NCBI GenBank assembly: GCA_033807775.1
Contig: CM066317.1
Span: 40,489,870-40,553,869 of the forward strand
DNA: 64,000 nt
Direction of reading: 5' to 3'
Source of the DNA: Saussurea involucrata
Taxonomy: Eukaryota; Streptophyta; Magnoliopsida; Asterales; Asteraceae
The notes under the pieces are model-generated. The model was not told the origin of the DNA and did not search any database. It saw only the letters and a program-made list of their open reading frames with translations. Shown here piece after piece: positions 10,791 to 21,467 of the stretch. The stretch's first letter is position 1; the number at the start of each line of letters is the position of its first letter. Both the position numbers and the translations under genes were made by a program.

Positions 10791-11817
10791 GGGGCTTAAT
10801 CAAATAAGAACTAATTAGTTTGTGGTAACTGTAAGAACCAACGTGAGCCACACATTTAAAATAATTAATGTTACTTCCAAAAATAAAAATAAGGGTAAAT
10901 TGGTAATTTTATTTATTTTAACAACTCATGTATTATAACCCTAAAAATCAGCCGCACCTCCCTCACCATCTCTATTTCCCCCTTGATCCTTTCTCCTCTA
11001 GGTTTCTTCCCCACACGTCGGCGACCAGAGCCGCCATCACCTGCCACCACCGGAAACCTGCAGCTACCTTCTCCCCTTCTCGTTTTCACGCACACACAGC
11101 CAAAACCCCCACTGTCGCCTTCTTCTCCCTCCATCCCCTCGATCAATTTCTGCCCTAGAATCGCACCTGCAGCAGACCGAGGAGTAGTTCGCCGGCGATG
11201 GAACCGCCACAGAGAAGAGATACGAGCGAGAGACTAGATGGGACCGAGTAGTAGTTCGCCGGAGCCACAGAGAAGAGATGGACGAGCGAGAGAGCGATAT
11301 GACCACAGATGGAGTAGTTCGCCGGAGATGGAGTAGTTCGCTGGAGTCACAGAGAGCGAGATGGACGAGCAGAGAGAGTACGTCGGCGAATGGGTATCAC
11401 ATTTGTTCTTGTATGTTTATTGGGGGTATCACAGTGGGTATCACATTTGTTCTTGTATGTTATTGGCGGTATCACATTTGTTCTTGTATGTTTATTGGGG
11501 GTATCACATTTGTTCTTGTATGTTTATTGGGGGTATCACAGTGGGTATCACATTTGTTCTTGTATGTATTCTGAGTATCACACTGGGGTATCACAGTGAT
11601 ATCACATTTGTTCTTGTGATATCATTATCATAATCAGGAGAGAGGAGAGAGGAGAGAGGAGAGAGGAGATTTTAAAAATACCTAAAATGCCCTTTTATTT
11701 AAATTTCAAACAAAATTTCCAAAATTAATAATTTCCTAATATATAGCTTAATATGTGGCTCACACTGGTTCTTACAGTTACCACAAACTAATTAGTTCTT
11801 CCTTGAATGGGGCCCCC
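10791..11817. mobile_element. Foldback element bounded by (TA)n, with gene-like insert
   Basis: Long inverted arms lie at both ends: the segment around 10808-10855 (AACTAATTAGTTTGTGGTAA...) is repeated inverted at 11750-11800. Both sides run directly into (TA)n. The interior (10920-11390) looks like the 5' end of a plant gene: an AACCCTAAAAATC leader, C-rich coding-like DNA and CACCACCGG runs. This suggests captured host sequence, but no product can be named. A tandem array follows at 11390-11610, then GAGAGAG repeats at 11636-11668. Confidence 0.8.
11390..11610. repeat. Tandem array of a GGTATCACATTTGTTCTTGT unit
   Basis: About six copies of a unit of roughly 33 bp (GGTATCACATTTGTTCTTGT plus ATGTTTATTGGG), some separated by an extra CAGTG. 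Because 33 is divisible by three, all frames read through as repetitive peptides; these are not taken as genes. Confidence 0.85.

Positions 11818-11819
<2 letters not shown>

Positions 11820-11897
<78 letters not shown>
11820..11897. repeat. (TA)n microsatellite
   Basis: About 75 bp of almost pure TA separates two foldback elements. Confidence 0.97.
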
Positions 11898-11898
<1 letters not shown>

Positions 11899-12573
11899 GG
11901 GTGGGTTCAAATGAAAACTCATTTTTCATTGTGCACGTGAGGACCAATTTTAGCCATTGATCAAAATTTAGAAAACTAATCAATGGTTAAAACGTAATAA
12001 GATTAATTGAGAAGTGATTAGGGGCACATCTGGAAATTTGAATAGCGTCTACCATATTTGACTTTTTATTTTCTTTTTTAATTAAAAAAACTTTTACCTC
12101 CTTAACTTTTAAAATAAATTATCTTAAAAATTACTAATATTTTAATCAGGCAAATTACATAAAAAACAAGAATTTCGTGCTATTCGATATGACATCCATC
12201 TTGATATAGTTTTTTTTTGTTTTGATCGTTTTTTACGTGAAATGCTATATATGTGTTATATTCATTATGAATATGTATGTACGTCCACGGGTGTCCATAT
12301 TCAGTATGAATAACAATGGTGAACATTCATTCACTATTCATGTTAAATAATACAATATTCAGGATGAATACACGAATTCATGATTCATGTATTATTCATC
12401 ATGAATCGTGTATTGTTCACCTGGAATGCTGTATTTTTCATCCTGAATGATACATTATTCATAGTGAATAATATATGAATGACTCGTGAAGGTGTGGACA
12501 CATGACACACTTTTTTTTGTTCCTCGATTCACAACCGAAACTTGGTTTTATCCATTATGAATATGTATGTACA
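11898..12573. mobile_element. Foldback element, left part (split by the gypsy element)
   Basis: The arm begins GGGTGGGTTCAAATGAAAAC and runs into TA repeats on its outer side. It is inverted-complementary, over several hundred bases, to 27300-27703. The inner part holds many ATTCAT/ATGAAT motifs. The bases 12569-12573 (GTACA) are the left copy of the target duplication of the gypsy insertion. Confidence 0.85.
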
Positions 12574-14651
12574 TGTAAAGCCCGTGTCCCGGTATGTTTA
12601 TATATATTTTAATTAATTGCTTTAATATCGTCTTTTAGCGAATCTTTTCTAACGGGGTTAGCAAGTTTGACCTAATGCGTAATAAATTACTAAACCGTTT
12701 TAATTTGTGCCAAGTGATAAGTTTTAGAGGGGCTTAATGTGGCTTGTAGGTAAAATAGACATGGGTTTCGGCCCATGCACTCAAGGCCGAACACCCCCCC
12801 CTTGCTTTCTCGTTTTTCTTTTTCTTGTAATCCAAGCAAACCAAACAATCCCATAACCCTACAATCCTTTTTCTCTTTTCCTTTGTGTTGTGCGGCCGAG
12901 AGAGAGAGAAACAAAGAGAGAGAGGGATCGCGAGAAAGAGAGAGAAGAGAAGAAAGAACGCAGCGGCAGCCACCCCTCGCCGCCGCTGCTGCTGTCGCTG
13001 GAGGTCGCCACTACCTGGGTCGTCGGAGGTCGAGAGGGAGAAGATTGGTTGTGGTGGTGAGACGCCGTCGTGAGGTAAGTAGCTCTCTCGTTCGTCTCGT
13101 TTCTTTTCCTTTTTCCTTTCGTTTTTCCGGCGAGACCACCACCGCCGCACGCCGTCGCTACGGTGGCTGTGGGTGGAGGACGGTGGCAGTGGGTGACACT
13201 CGTGGCGGAACCCTAAACACACCAGGCCTGAACTCTAAATCATCGTAGCGTAAATCCCAAACCGTTAAGCCGAACGCGAACCGTTTTATAAAGTTATCTT
13301 TTTATGCAAATTCTAAGTGTGCTGTCCAGTTTTCGTTTGACCATAACTTTTCCGTCGTAACTCCGTTTGAGCCGAAACTGGCGCCCACGGTTCAAGTTCG
13401 GGGTCGGGCACGTTTTCTGTGTTTTAGCGGAAAACTGGTTCGGTCTCTAGCTGGGCGAAAAAGTGGTCGCAAGTTCGGTGATTCGTCATTTTATGTGTAA
13501 AATTCTGGAATCTGCCACTGTTTTGTGTAGACCATAGCTTTCTGCTCGTAACTCTTTTTGAGGTGAAATTGGTGCCCAAAGTTCCCTAATCGAGTTGGGA
13601 AGGTTTTTCGTGTTTTGCCGAAAGTCCGATTAAGCCCGTAGCTAGGCTGTATTGGGCTGTTTGTGCAGGCTGGACCGAAAACTGGCAGCTTTGGTAGTCG
13701 TTCGTATTTAATTCATAATAAATTATAGAAAAATCGTTAGGAGGCGTATAATGTGTCCTTGAAACCCTATCTCAGAGTACTTTCTAATCATGATTTAATA
13801 TTGGGAATTTTCTGGGTTTAAAGGGGTCGAAACAGGTCCCGAACAGACCTGTTTGGCAAGAGCGAAAAATGGTTTTAGTGACGGTTTAAGCGTGTGTCGT
13901 GTCATAGGGTCCGGGTCTCGTATTGACACGTTTTAACATGCGTTTAGGTGCTGGGAAGTGACCGTAATTGTGAAGCTTGAATTGTATTATTAAGCTAGGC
14001 GCGCATTCGAGGTGAGTTCTCTCACTATATCTAATAACGGTTGTTTTATCATTGCTTTAGTACGTGTGTGGTAGCTTTATGTGATTGTGTTGTGGAACTA
14101 GATAGTGGGGTGTCTAGTTGATATTATGTTGCCATGTTAACTCGGTGGGACCGAGGATCCGGCGGGGCCGGAGATTTTATACGCGGGTGGCGTAGAGACT
14201 CGGTGGGACCGGGGATTCGGCGGGGCCGGAGATGTTATCATGTGGTCGGTGGGACCGACTTGTGCCTTTTAGGTAGGTGGGTGTGGATATACATGTTTAT
14301 GATTTGTTCGTAGACCTGTATGATCGTTTATGTGTCACTATCTGTTTTAGGGGTAGTGTGGAATAACTGTGTTATTTATGGTGTTTGAATTCACTAAGCT
14401 TCGTGCTTACCCTTTCCCAATAAATTGTGGTTTCAGGTACGAGTGGCTCTAAGGCGTGACGGGTACACACTGGCGCGCGGGATGAGCTGGCTATTATGAG
14501 TTTTAATTATGAACATTATTTCCGTTGGTTTCTGGTTACATGAATAATATTTATGATTTTGCAACTAATATGTTGGGATTATTTAATGGGTTTTATATAC
14601 GATATGTTTAATTAAAAATTTTAAATTTCTCGAAATTTTTGGGACGTTACA
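12574..14651 (+). mobile_element. 5' LTR of the young gypsy element (2078 bp)
   Basis: Features inside: a TATATATATTTT stretch near 12598, a CT/GA-rich and CGG-rich segment at 12895-13075 that resembles a plant 5' untranslated region, a strong splice-donor-like GAG|GTAAGT at 13072-13080, degenerate repeats of CGGTGGGACCG / CGGCGGGGCCGG at 14150-14260, and a possible acceptor TTTCAG near 14437. The donor and acceptor may form an LTR-internal intron in the transcript; this is inference. Confidence 0.95.
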
Positions 14652-14654
14652 ACT

Positions 14655-14666
14655 TGGTATCAGAGC
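14655..14666 (+). promoter_or_regulatory. Primer-binding site of the young gypsy element
   Basis: TGGTATCAGAGC, matching the 3' end of initiator tRNA-Met, lies 3 bp after the LTR end. Confidence 0.93.
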
Positions 14667-15260
14667 ACAGCTTGAGTGAATCAAACGCACCTCGGTGTGT
14701 TTGGTCTCAAGTTGCGGCTGGGAAAATTTTCAAATGCTTTATTAAACCTTTTTAGGAATAAAAGTAAAGGGTAAAAACCCGTTCGAGGAACGGTGATCGA
14801 GGGCGCAGTGTGTACAGTCAGCCGGAGCCGAAGGGAAAGGTACAATGCTTAGTGTTTTATTGCTTTCTAGATCATAGAGTATGCATGCTAGACTGCCTGT
14901 TGTTGACACTATGCGGTATGTTGGACTGCTTGCTATTAGGAATTTATGCTAATTATGATAGGTTACTAAGTGGATACCCTCTAGATTGTATGTAGTAAGA
15001 GACTTATAGCCTTAGAATGTTCAATTTAGTTCTATTGCGCAGCTCCTGTTTGAGTCCAACCGTTCTAGGATAGAATCTTGTATTCGACTGTCTATTTGTT
15101 TTGCACTGCATGTAATCGGGTATTCGCGAGGCCACTCTTTATGATTAGTGGGGATTCGGTAGTAGCAAGGGTAGTGGTTGGGATGGAATTCCTAGGGAGC
15201 TAGGAAGAGTGGGCATATATGCCGGTGCGGGCATATGTGTGTAGTTGCGGCGAGAAGCTA
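14667..15260 (+). other. Gypsy leader, upstream part
   Basis: This is the untranslated region between the primer-binding site and gag, cut by the nested copia insertion; it resumes at 20046-20247. No coding frame of interest is present. The last five bases, AGCTA (15256-15260), are the left target duplication of the nested element. Confidence 0.75.
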
Positions 15261-16342
15261 TGTTGGTGCAAGTGTACCACATCTCTATATATTTATATAT
15301 ATTTATTTTGATGATTACAAACACACCGTATTATTGTTTATCTAACAATTTAATCCAAGTGTGCAGTTCTTGAAGAACACGAAGATTTTATCTGAAGAGT
15401 TCAAGACTGGTGCTTTACGTCGTCATCATTGTTTATATCTAATAATGATAAACACCCTAAAATAATATACCACTTGGATATTTATAAAACCTTAAAATAC
15501 TGTTTTTAAATTAAAGATATTTAAATTTTATTTAAAACTAAAGTTTTATTAAAATTATTAAAATAATCCTTTAAAATAATTTGTCAACCTCAAATCTGGT
15601 TTCACATCTTCTTTTACTGTTCATTCATTAATTGTGAAGAAGTTTCAGCCGAAAGCAACCAGCGCTGCCATGCTCCCCTTGTACGATGTGTCAGGCGGTA
15701 TACCGCCAAGGACACCGCGGTATACCGCGGTACTGTTCATGCGTCAGGTTCCAGCTCATAGATCCGTTGGAAGTGGGTTGCTATATATAATGATGCTGAT
15801 GGTGATGAAGAAAAACAACAAAAAATAGCACAACACAACAAGCAGCAACCAAACTCTCAGCTCTCTCATCTAATTAATATATATATTTTATAAAACCTTT
15901 TTTATAAAATATCCAAGTGATTATTATACAAGAGTGATTACCCATTGTGAGTTATACTCCTCTTGTAAGTATTTGAATAACGGGTGTGTGATCCTGTTTA
16001 TCTCATAGCAGAGGCTTGAGAAACTATTACAAATTCCTTTGTATTTGGTTTGTGTTCTACCGTAAAGAATACATTTATTGGATCGTGTCGAGAAGTGTCT
16101 CGGCTGCTGGTTTATCACAGTTGGTGGTAAATCAGTAAATCTTTGTGTCAAGTATCTCTATCCCTTATCTCTTTATTTATTCCGTTGTGCTTTTAATTAT
16201 ATCTGTTTATATAATTGTTGTATATTTATTATTTGTATACTCTGATTTATTTATACTGTTTCTGTACTGTATTTATTTGTAAAAGAATTTTTGAAAGTAA
16301 AAGATTTTAAATACAACCTTCCCCCCCCTAGGTTGTCTAACA
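15261..16342 (+). mobile_element. 5' LTR of the gag-only element (1082 bp)
   Basis: The LTR carries a GC-rich hairpin-like block (GGCGGTATACCGCC and CCGCGGTATACCGCGG, about 15693-15731) and a TATATATAAT box near 15782. It ends at a C-run followed by TAGGTTGTCTAACA. Confidence 0.94.
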
Positions 16343-16344
16343 AT

Positions 16345-16356
16345 TGGTATCAGAGC
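16345..16356 (+). promoter_or_regulatory. Primer-binding site of the gag-only element
   Basis: TGGTATCAGAGC, initiator tRNA-Met type, lies 2 bp after the LTR. Confidence 0.93.
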
Positions 16357-16392
16357 GGGTCTTTCAAAAATTTCTGTCTTAATTTTTTTTAA

Positions 16393-18291
16393 ATGGCTCA
16401 ACAAACTAATTTTGTGTTCTCTAAACCTCCTTTGATAGATACTGAAAAGTTTGGCATTTGGGCCGAGCTATTTGAATGTCACGTTCGTGGCAAAAGTCAA
16501 AAAATTTGGGATATTATAGAAAATGGGAATTTTAATCCTACTATTATAAAAAATAATGTTATTGTTGATAAACCTGTTAAAGACTGGACTCCCGCTGAAA
16601 AATCTCATTATTGTTTAAATTTTGAAGCTAAAAATATATTATATGCTGCTTTAACCTCTGATGAAATTGAAAGAGTTTATACTTATAAAACTGCTAATCA
16701 AATCTGGCAAAGCTTGAGCGACACTCATCGTGGAAATACTCAAGTTAAAAGCTCTAAAATAAATATTCTTGTTCATGATTATGAATTGTTCGAAATGTCA
16801 AAAGATGAGTCAATCGACTCAATGTTTAAACGTTTTAACCTCATTATGACTACTTTGAAAGGACTAGGTCGCACTTATCCTAACGAAGACTATGTAAGGA
16901 AAATCCTACGAGCACTTCCTTCGGAGTGGATGGCAAAAATCACATCCTTGGAAGACTCCCGAGATCTCGCAACTATGAAGCTCGATGATCTCATCGGCAA
17001 TCTTAAAGTGCACGAAATTGCACTAAGAAGAAATCAAGTCCGGGAGCAAGTCAAAAAGAAATCCATAGCTTTAAAAGTCATTGCCTCAAAAGAAGAGGAA
17101 AAGGAAGAGGAGGAAGAAGATAGCTCATCCGATGACGAACCCGAAAATCTTGACGATTTAGTCAAGTTAGTAAGAAAACTTTCTAAACTTTTATCTAACA
17201 AAAAGTTTGCCAAAAATGATAGGTTTCAAGAAAATGGAGACTACCGTCGTGGTGGTAAAAACCAAAGTCGCAACGTCCACAAACGTGAAGACAAATATGA
17301 CGAATCTAGCGACGATGAAAAAGCCAATAAAAAGAAAGGCTTTTGCTATGTGTGTGGCGACAAGGATCACTATGCGAGTGTGTGTCCGAAACGAGCAAAA
17401 CAAATCAACACACCAAAAGCTTTAGTTGGAGGTGCGTTGAGCGCAAGCATAAATGAGGCCAAAAATTTTTGTTTCATGGCCGACCATGATAATGAGGTAT
17501 CTTCATCATATTCTTCTAAAAATAATTGTGATAGTAATTATAGTGATAATTATTATAGTGACGATGAAAATAATCTTGACGAATTATATAAATCATTTCA
17601 TGATATGGCTGCTCTCGCAAATAAATATAAAGATGAAATTTCTAATTTAAAAGAAACCGTATCTGTATATAAAAAGGAAATAGATGACGGTAAACAAAAA
17701 TCTGCTCATGATTTAGATGTTATCACTAAATTAGAAAATAAATTAAGTGAAAAAGATATTTGTAAATCTTGTGTTATTTTAAATGATAAAATTGCATGCT
17801 TAAATAAAAAGACACATGAAGATATTATATGTGCAAAATGCGAGATTCTTGAAAATGAAATTGCATGTTTAAATGCTAAATGTAAATCGCATGAGGAAAA
17901 TGACTTATTAGCAAATGCTTTTAATAGTAGCAATGATAAAGTGCTTAAAATGCTAAATATGCCTAATCGTATAAATTGTCGTAAAGGCATTGGTTCCGAT
18001 ACATGTGTTGATAAATGTTCGTGTAAACCCATTAAAAGATTTTTTGCATCTCCTAAAGTTGATACGAGAAAACCTCCATATATGTCAAAAATAAAAAATG
18101 TGAATTATGGAAGGAAACCGCATGCTCGTATGTATAATGGTAATTTTTCTAGACCTAAAAATAATGCGAATATAAATGCTTCATTTTATGTGTATGATAA
18201 ATACAATCGCAAAATTAAAATGGTTAGAAAATGGATTCCGAAAGGAATGTTTAATGTTGACAATCCCGGTGGGATGCGTTTATGGTTTTAA
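16393..18291 (+). CDS. Gag protein of a non-autonomous copia-type element (632 aa)
   Basis: A complete ATG-to-stop frame starts 36 bp after the primer-binding site. Residues 1 to about 220 are a copia Gag (UBN2-like) domain, with W-rich and LxDL features. A Glu/Asp/Ser-rich acidic stretch lies near 236-255, a CCHC zinc knuckle CYVCGDKDHYASVC near 318, and a Lys/Glu-rich probable coiled coil between about 410 and 540. The C-terminus reads ...RKWIPKGMFNV..., a motif that in full-length elements stands just before the protease, so pol has been cut away cleanly after gag. Gag packages the RNA into particles. The intact frame in a non-autonomous element suggests selection or very recent origin. 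Confidence 0.93.
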   Translation: MAQQTNFVFSKPPLIDTEKFGIWAELFECHVRGKSQKIWDIIENGNFNPTIIKNNVIVDKPVKDWTPAEKSHYCLNFEAKNILYAALTSDEIERVYTYKTANQIWQSLSDTHRGNTQVKSSKINILVHDYELFEMSKDESIDSMFKRFNLIMTTLKGLGRTYPNEDYVRKILRALPSEWMAKITSLEDSRDLATMKLDDLIGNLKVHEIALRRNQVREQVKKKSIALKVIASKEEEKEEEEEDSSSDDEPENLDDLVKLVRKLSKLLSNKKFAKNDRFQENGDYRRGGKNQSRNVHKREDKYDESSDDEKANKKKGFCYVCGDKDHYASVCPKRAKQINTPKALVGGALSASINEAKNFCFMADHDNEVSSSYSSKNNCDSNYSDNYYSDDENNLDELYKSFHDMAALANKYKDEISNLKETVSVYKKEIDDGKQKSAHDLDVITKLENKLSEKDICKSCVILNDKIACLNKKTHEDIICAKCEILENEIACLNAKCKSHEENDLLANAFNSSNDKVLKMLNMPNRINCRKGIGSDTCVDKCSCKPIKRFFASPKVDTRKPPYMSKIKNVNYGRKPHARMYNGNFSRPKNNANINASFYVYDKYNRKIKMVRKWIPKGMFNVDNPGGMRLWF

Positions 18292-18438
18292 ACCATTTTT
18301 ATGGTTTTATATGTTGTCGTATTTTATTTTATGTCGACAACATGTTCTTTATTTATTTTTGCAGTTTATGTTTTATACTAACTGTTAAAAGGACCCATAT
18401 GAAAAGGGTACCACGAAAATTTTCTTTACCTTTTGTAG

Positions 18439-18613
18439 GTGTTTCCTGACGAGGATACAATACGTGTTTCCTGACGAGGATATAATACGTGGTTCCTGGC
18501 GAGGATACAATACGTGTTTCCTGGCGAGGATACAATGCGTGTTTCCTGGCGAGGATACAATACGTGTTTCCTGACGAGGATATAATACGTGTTCCCTGAC
18601 GAGGTCATAATAC
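18439..18613 (+). repeat. 25-bp tandem repeat, seven copies
   Basis: Seven units of GTGTTTCCTGACGAGGATAC plus AATAC, with A/G variation in GACGAGG versus GGCGAGG, lie between gag and the polypurine tract. Both strands read open by chance. Confidence 0.93.
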
Positions 18614-18764
18614 GTGGTAATTTTTGCTCACATAAAATTAACCGAAAAATCGAAGCCTTAAGATCCTTTTTTTTGGTGCAAGTGTTTCTTTTTGGTTATT
18701 TTGTTTTATGTCTATTATATGCTTTTTTATGCATATTTTATTGTCCCTCAAATTTTATAATTTG

Positions 18765-18964
18765 TTATTAATTTGAGGGGGAGCTTTTTATCTTTTAACC
18801 ATGAGATTATGCTCTCTCAAATATATGCATATTTTGAGGGGGAGCATCTCTCGAGGGGAAGCATACCGTCTTTCTTGACCCTTTTTGTTTCGACAAACGG
18901 GGGAGAGAAACCGCATATGCTCATGCTTAACGGTTGTGTTTGTCATCATCAAAAAGGGGGAGAT
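18765..18964 (+). promoter_or_regulatory. Multiple polypurine tracts of the gag-only element
   Basis: G-rich purine runs recur at about 18772 (TTGAGGGGGAG), 18834 (TTGAGGGGGAG), 18852 (CGAGGGGAAG) and 18897 (CGGGGGAGAG), and the functional-position copy AAAAAGGGGGAGAT ends at 18964, directly before the 3' LTR. Several plant copia lineages carry such repeated tracts. Confidence 0.75.
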
Positions 18965-20045
18965 TGTTGGTGCAAGTGTACCACATCTCTATATATTTAT
19001 ATATATTTATTTTGATGATTACAAACACACCGTATTATTGTTTATCTAACAATTTAATCCAAGTGTGCAGTTCTTGAAGAACACGAAGATTTTATCTGAA
19101 GAGTTCAAGACTGGTGCTTTACGTCGTCATCATTGTTTATATCTAATAATGATAAACACCCTAAAATAATATACCACTTGGATATTTATAAAACCTTAAA
19201 ATACTGTTTTTAAATTAAAGATATTTAAATTTTATTTAAAACTAAAGTTTTATTAAAATTATTAAAATAATCCTTTAAAATAATTTGTCAACCTCAAATC
19301 TGGTTTCACATCTTCTTTTACTGTTCATTCATTAATTGTGAAGAAGTTTCAGCCGAAAGCAACCAGCGCTGCCATGCTCCCCTTGTACGATGTGTCAGGC
19401 GGTATACCGCCAAGGACACCGCGGTATACCGCGGTACTGTTCATGCGTCAGGTTCCAGCTCATAGATCCGTTGGAAGTGGGTTGCTATATATAATGATGC
19501 TGATGGTGATGAAGAAAAACAACAAAAAATAGCACAACACAACAAGCAGCAACCAAACTCTCAGCTCTCTCATCTAATTAATATATATATTTTATAAAAC
19601 CTTTTTTATAAAATATCCAAGTGATTATTATACAAGAGTGATTACCCATTGTGAGTTATACTCCTCTTGTAAGTATTTGAATAACGGGTGTGTGATCCTG
19701 TTTATCTCATAGCAGAGGCTTGAGAAACTATTACAAATTCCTTTGTATTTGGTTTGTGTTCTACCGTAAAGAATACATTTATTGGATCGTGTCGAGAAGT
19801 GTCTCGGCTGCTGGTTTATCACAGTTGGTGGTAAATCAGTAAATCTCTGTGTCAAGTATCTCTATCCCTTATCTCTTTATTTATTCCGCTGTGCTTTTAA
19901 TTATATCTGTTTATATAATTGTTGTATATTTATTATTTGTATACTCTGATTTATTTATACTGTTTCTGTACTGTATTTATTTGTAAAAGAATTTTTGAAA
20001 GTAAAAGATTTTAAATACAACCTTCCCCCCCTAGGTTGTCTAACA
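18965..20045 (+). mobile_element. 3' LTR of the gag-only element (1081 bp)
   Basis: It matches the 5' LTR almost base for base; visible differences are ATCTTTGTG to ATCTCTGTG, CCGTTGTGC to CCGCTGTGC, and a shorter C-run. It is followed by the right target duplication AGCTA. Confidence 0.95.
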
Positions 20046-20247
20046 AGCTACTTGGACCCCTCGGGATGGGACTCGGAACGAGCGATGATAGGCGTGGAAG
20101 GTAGTAGTAGAGCTCCTACTACCGGAAGCACAGGATCAGTGCTCGAGTCGGGAAAGTCGCGAGGAATCCAAGGAGCCGAGCGTGAGTGTTGTTGATGTGA
20201 GTTATTAGGTACTAATAACTCGTTGTATTTTTATTCTTCTTTCTAGA

Positions 20248-21456
20248 ATGGCCATCACTAGGAGGAACAACGCGACTGAGCCGCGAACTGAGGCGGGGAT
20301 CACGGAGGAACAGATTCGAGAGATGATTGCGTCTGAAGTAGCGCATGCGGTCGGGGAGGCAATCCCAAAGATTATCACCGCCATCCAAGATCAGGTGACG
20401 GTTCTGTTGGAGGAGCGCATTGCAGCGATTCCGCCGCCTGCTGGGGGACAGCCCCGTAATCGAGAGTTCCAGTATCGGGATCTCTCTGCCTGTTCTCCAC
20501 CGGAGTTCAAGGGAGACCCGAACCCAATTGTTAGCATGCGTTGGATTTCTGATATGGAGTGTGCTTTCTTGACCAGCGGCTGCCCGGATAATCTGAAGGT
20601 CCGTTTTGCTGTGAATTTGCTTCGCGATGGGGCGAAGGATTGGTGCGCCTCAGCGCTGACTCTTGCCGAGCGTACTACCCTTACTTGGGAGGAGTTCGTT
20701 ACTCGGTTCCGTGCCGAGTACGTGCCTCCGGTAGAGATGGAGCGGATAGCGAAGGAGTTCTTGGAGCTAACCCAAACCACGGAGACGGTGAAGGAAATGA
20801 ACAAGAAATTTACTGAGATGGCGTTGTTTTGTCCTCAGTATGCCGCCTCGGAGGAAATGAAAATGGCTCGGTATAAGGATATGTTACGTACCGAGATCAG
20901 GGAATTCGTGAGCACGGTGCCGTACACTTCTTTGTCAGCAATGATGGATGCAGCCCGGAGAAGGGAGCTGGAGTTAGAGACCCAAGCCAGAAAGAGAAAG
21001 GCGACGCAGGCGGTGACGCCAATCTCTGCGGTGCAAAAGAAGTCAAAGCTTTCTGATTCGCGCGGGAGTTCGAGGAGTGGTGGGTTTAAACCCAGGGATA
21101 CTAGTGGGAAGAGGACTGACGGGTGTTTCAAGTGTGGGCAGTCCGGTCATTTCAGCCGGGATTGCAAGTCGCCATTGATGATCTGCTTTAACTGCAAGCA
21201 GACGGGCCACGTGAAGGCCAATTGTCCGAACGCGAGAGCAGCTGATGGGGGTGGTGCACAGAGGGCTCCTACAAATGCCCCACTGCGCATCACTGACGGT
21301 CGTACGGGTCAGCCGGGAACAGAGGCAGCGCGAGGTAGAGTCCACCAGCTGAAGGTGGAAGAGGCGCAGGCGACGCCTAAGGTGGTGACAGGTATGTTTC
21401 ATCACCCTCTTTCTTTTCGTCCTTCCTTTTCATGCCTTGTTTTTATATGTTGTTAA
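20248..21456 (+). CDS. Gag of the young gypsy element (402 codons as unspliced frame)
   Basis: The ATG at 20248 follows the resumed leader (20046-20247). The frame holds a Ty3 Gag domain (about residues 60-240, starting near REFQYRDLSACSPPEF), a basic linker, and two CCHC knuckles (CFKCGQSGHFSRDC near 292, CFNCKQTGHVKANC near 312). Residues up to about 382 (KVVTG) are Gag-Pol-like. The last twenty or so residues (MFHHPLSF... to stop) are encoded by what looks like an intron, so this stop would be used only in unspliced RNA. Gag forms the particle. The frame is intact. Confidence 0.9.
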   Translation: MAITRRNNATEPRTEAGITEEQIREMIASEVAHAVGEAIPKIITAIQDQVTVLLEERIAAIPPPAGGQPRNREFQYRDLSACSPPEFKGDPNPIVSMRWISDMECAFLTSGCPDNLKVRFAVNLLRDGAKDWCASALTLAERTTLTWEEFVTRFRAEYVPPVEMERIAKEFLELTQTTETVKEMNKKFTEMALFCPQYAASEEMKMARYKDMLRTEIREFVSTVPYTSLSAMMDAARRRELELETQARKRKATQAVTPISAVQKKSKLSDSRGSSRSGGFKPRDTSGKRTDGCFKCGQSGHFSRDCKSPLMICFNCKQTGHVKANCPNARAADGGGAQRAPTNAPLRITDGRTGQPGTEAARGRVHQLKVEEAQATPKVVTGMFHHPLSFRPSFSCLVFICC

Positions 21457-21467
21457 TTGTATGTTAG
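21392..21467 (+). other. Candidate 76-bp intron between gag and protease
   Basis: The sequence starts GTATGT after ACAG and ends with TATGTTAG before GTACG, with a long T-rich stretch between. Removing it joins codons for VVTG directly to TFLVNSVP, a passage found uninterrupted in the older gypsy copy at 6335-8302. Its length is not a multiple of three, so unspliced RNA stops after gag and spliced RNA would continue into protease. Splicing itself is inferred. Confidence 0.7.

Larger units (their letters stand above)
15261..20045 (+). mobile_element. Non-autonomous gag-only Ty1/copia-type element
   Basis: Two nearly identical LTRs (15261-16342 and 18965-20045) begin TGTTGGTGCAAG and end GTTGTCTAACA. 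The target duplication AGCTA is perfect (15256-15260 and 20046-20050). Between the LTRs lie a primer-binding site, one intact gag frame, a 25-bp tandem array and a polypurine tract, with no protease, RT or integrase. This is the layout of TR-GAG type elements, which depend on a partner for reverse transcription. By eye the LTRs differ at only a couple of bases plus the C-run length, so it is a very recent insertion into an already young gypsy element. Confidence 0.95.

Noticed and set aside
11390..11633. Three overlapping frames with HICSCMFIGG-like repeats
   Set aside because: They come from a 33-bp tandem array that is open in all three frames.
12734..13248. 157-165-codon frames on both strands of the gypsy LTR (also 24979-25502)
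   Set aside because: They overlap in opposite directions, lie in LTR sequence and change with the C-run length; they fit leader sequence, not a gene.
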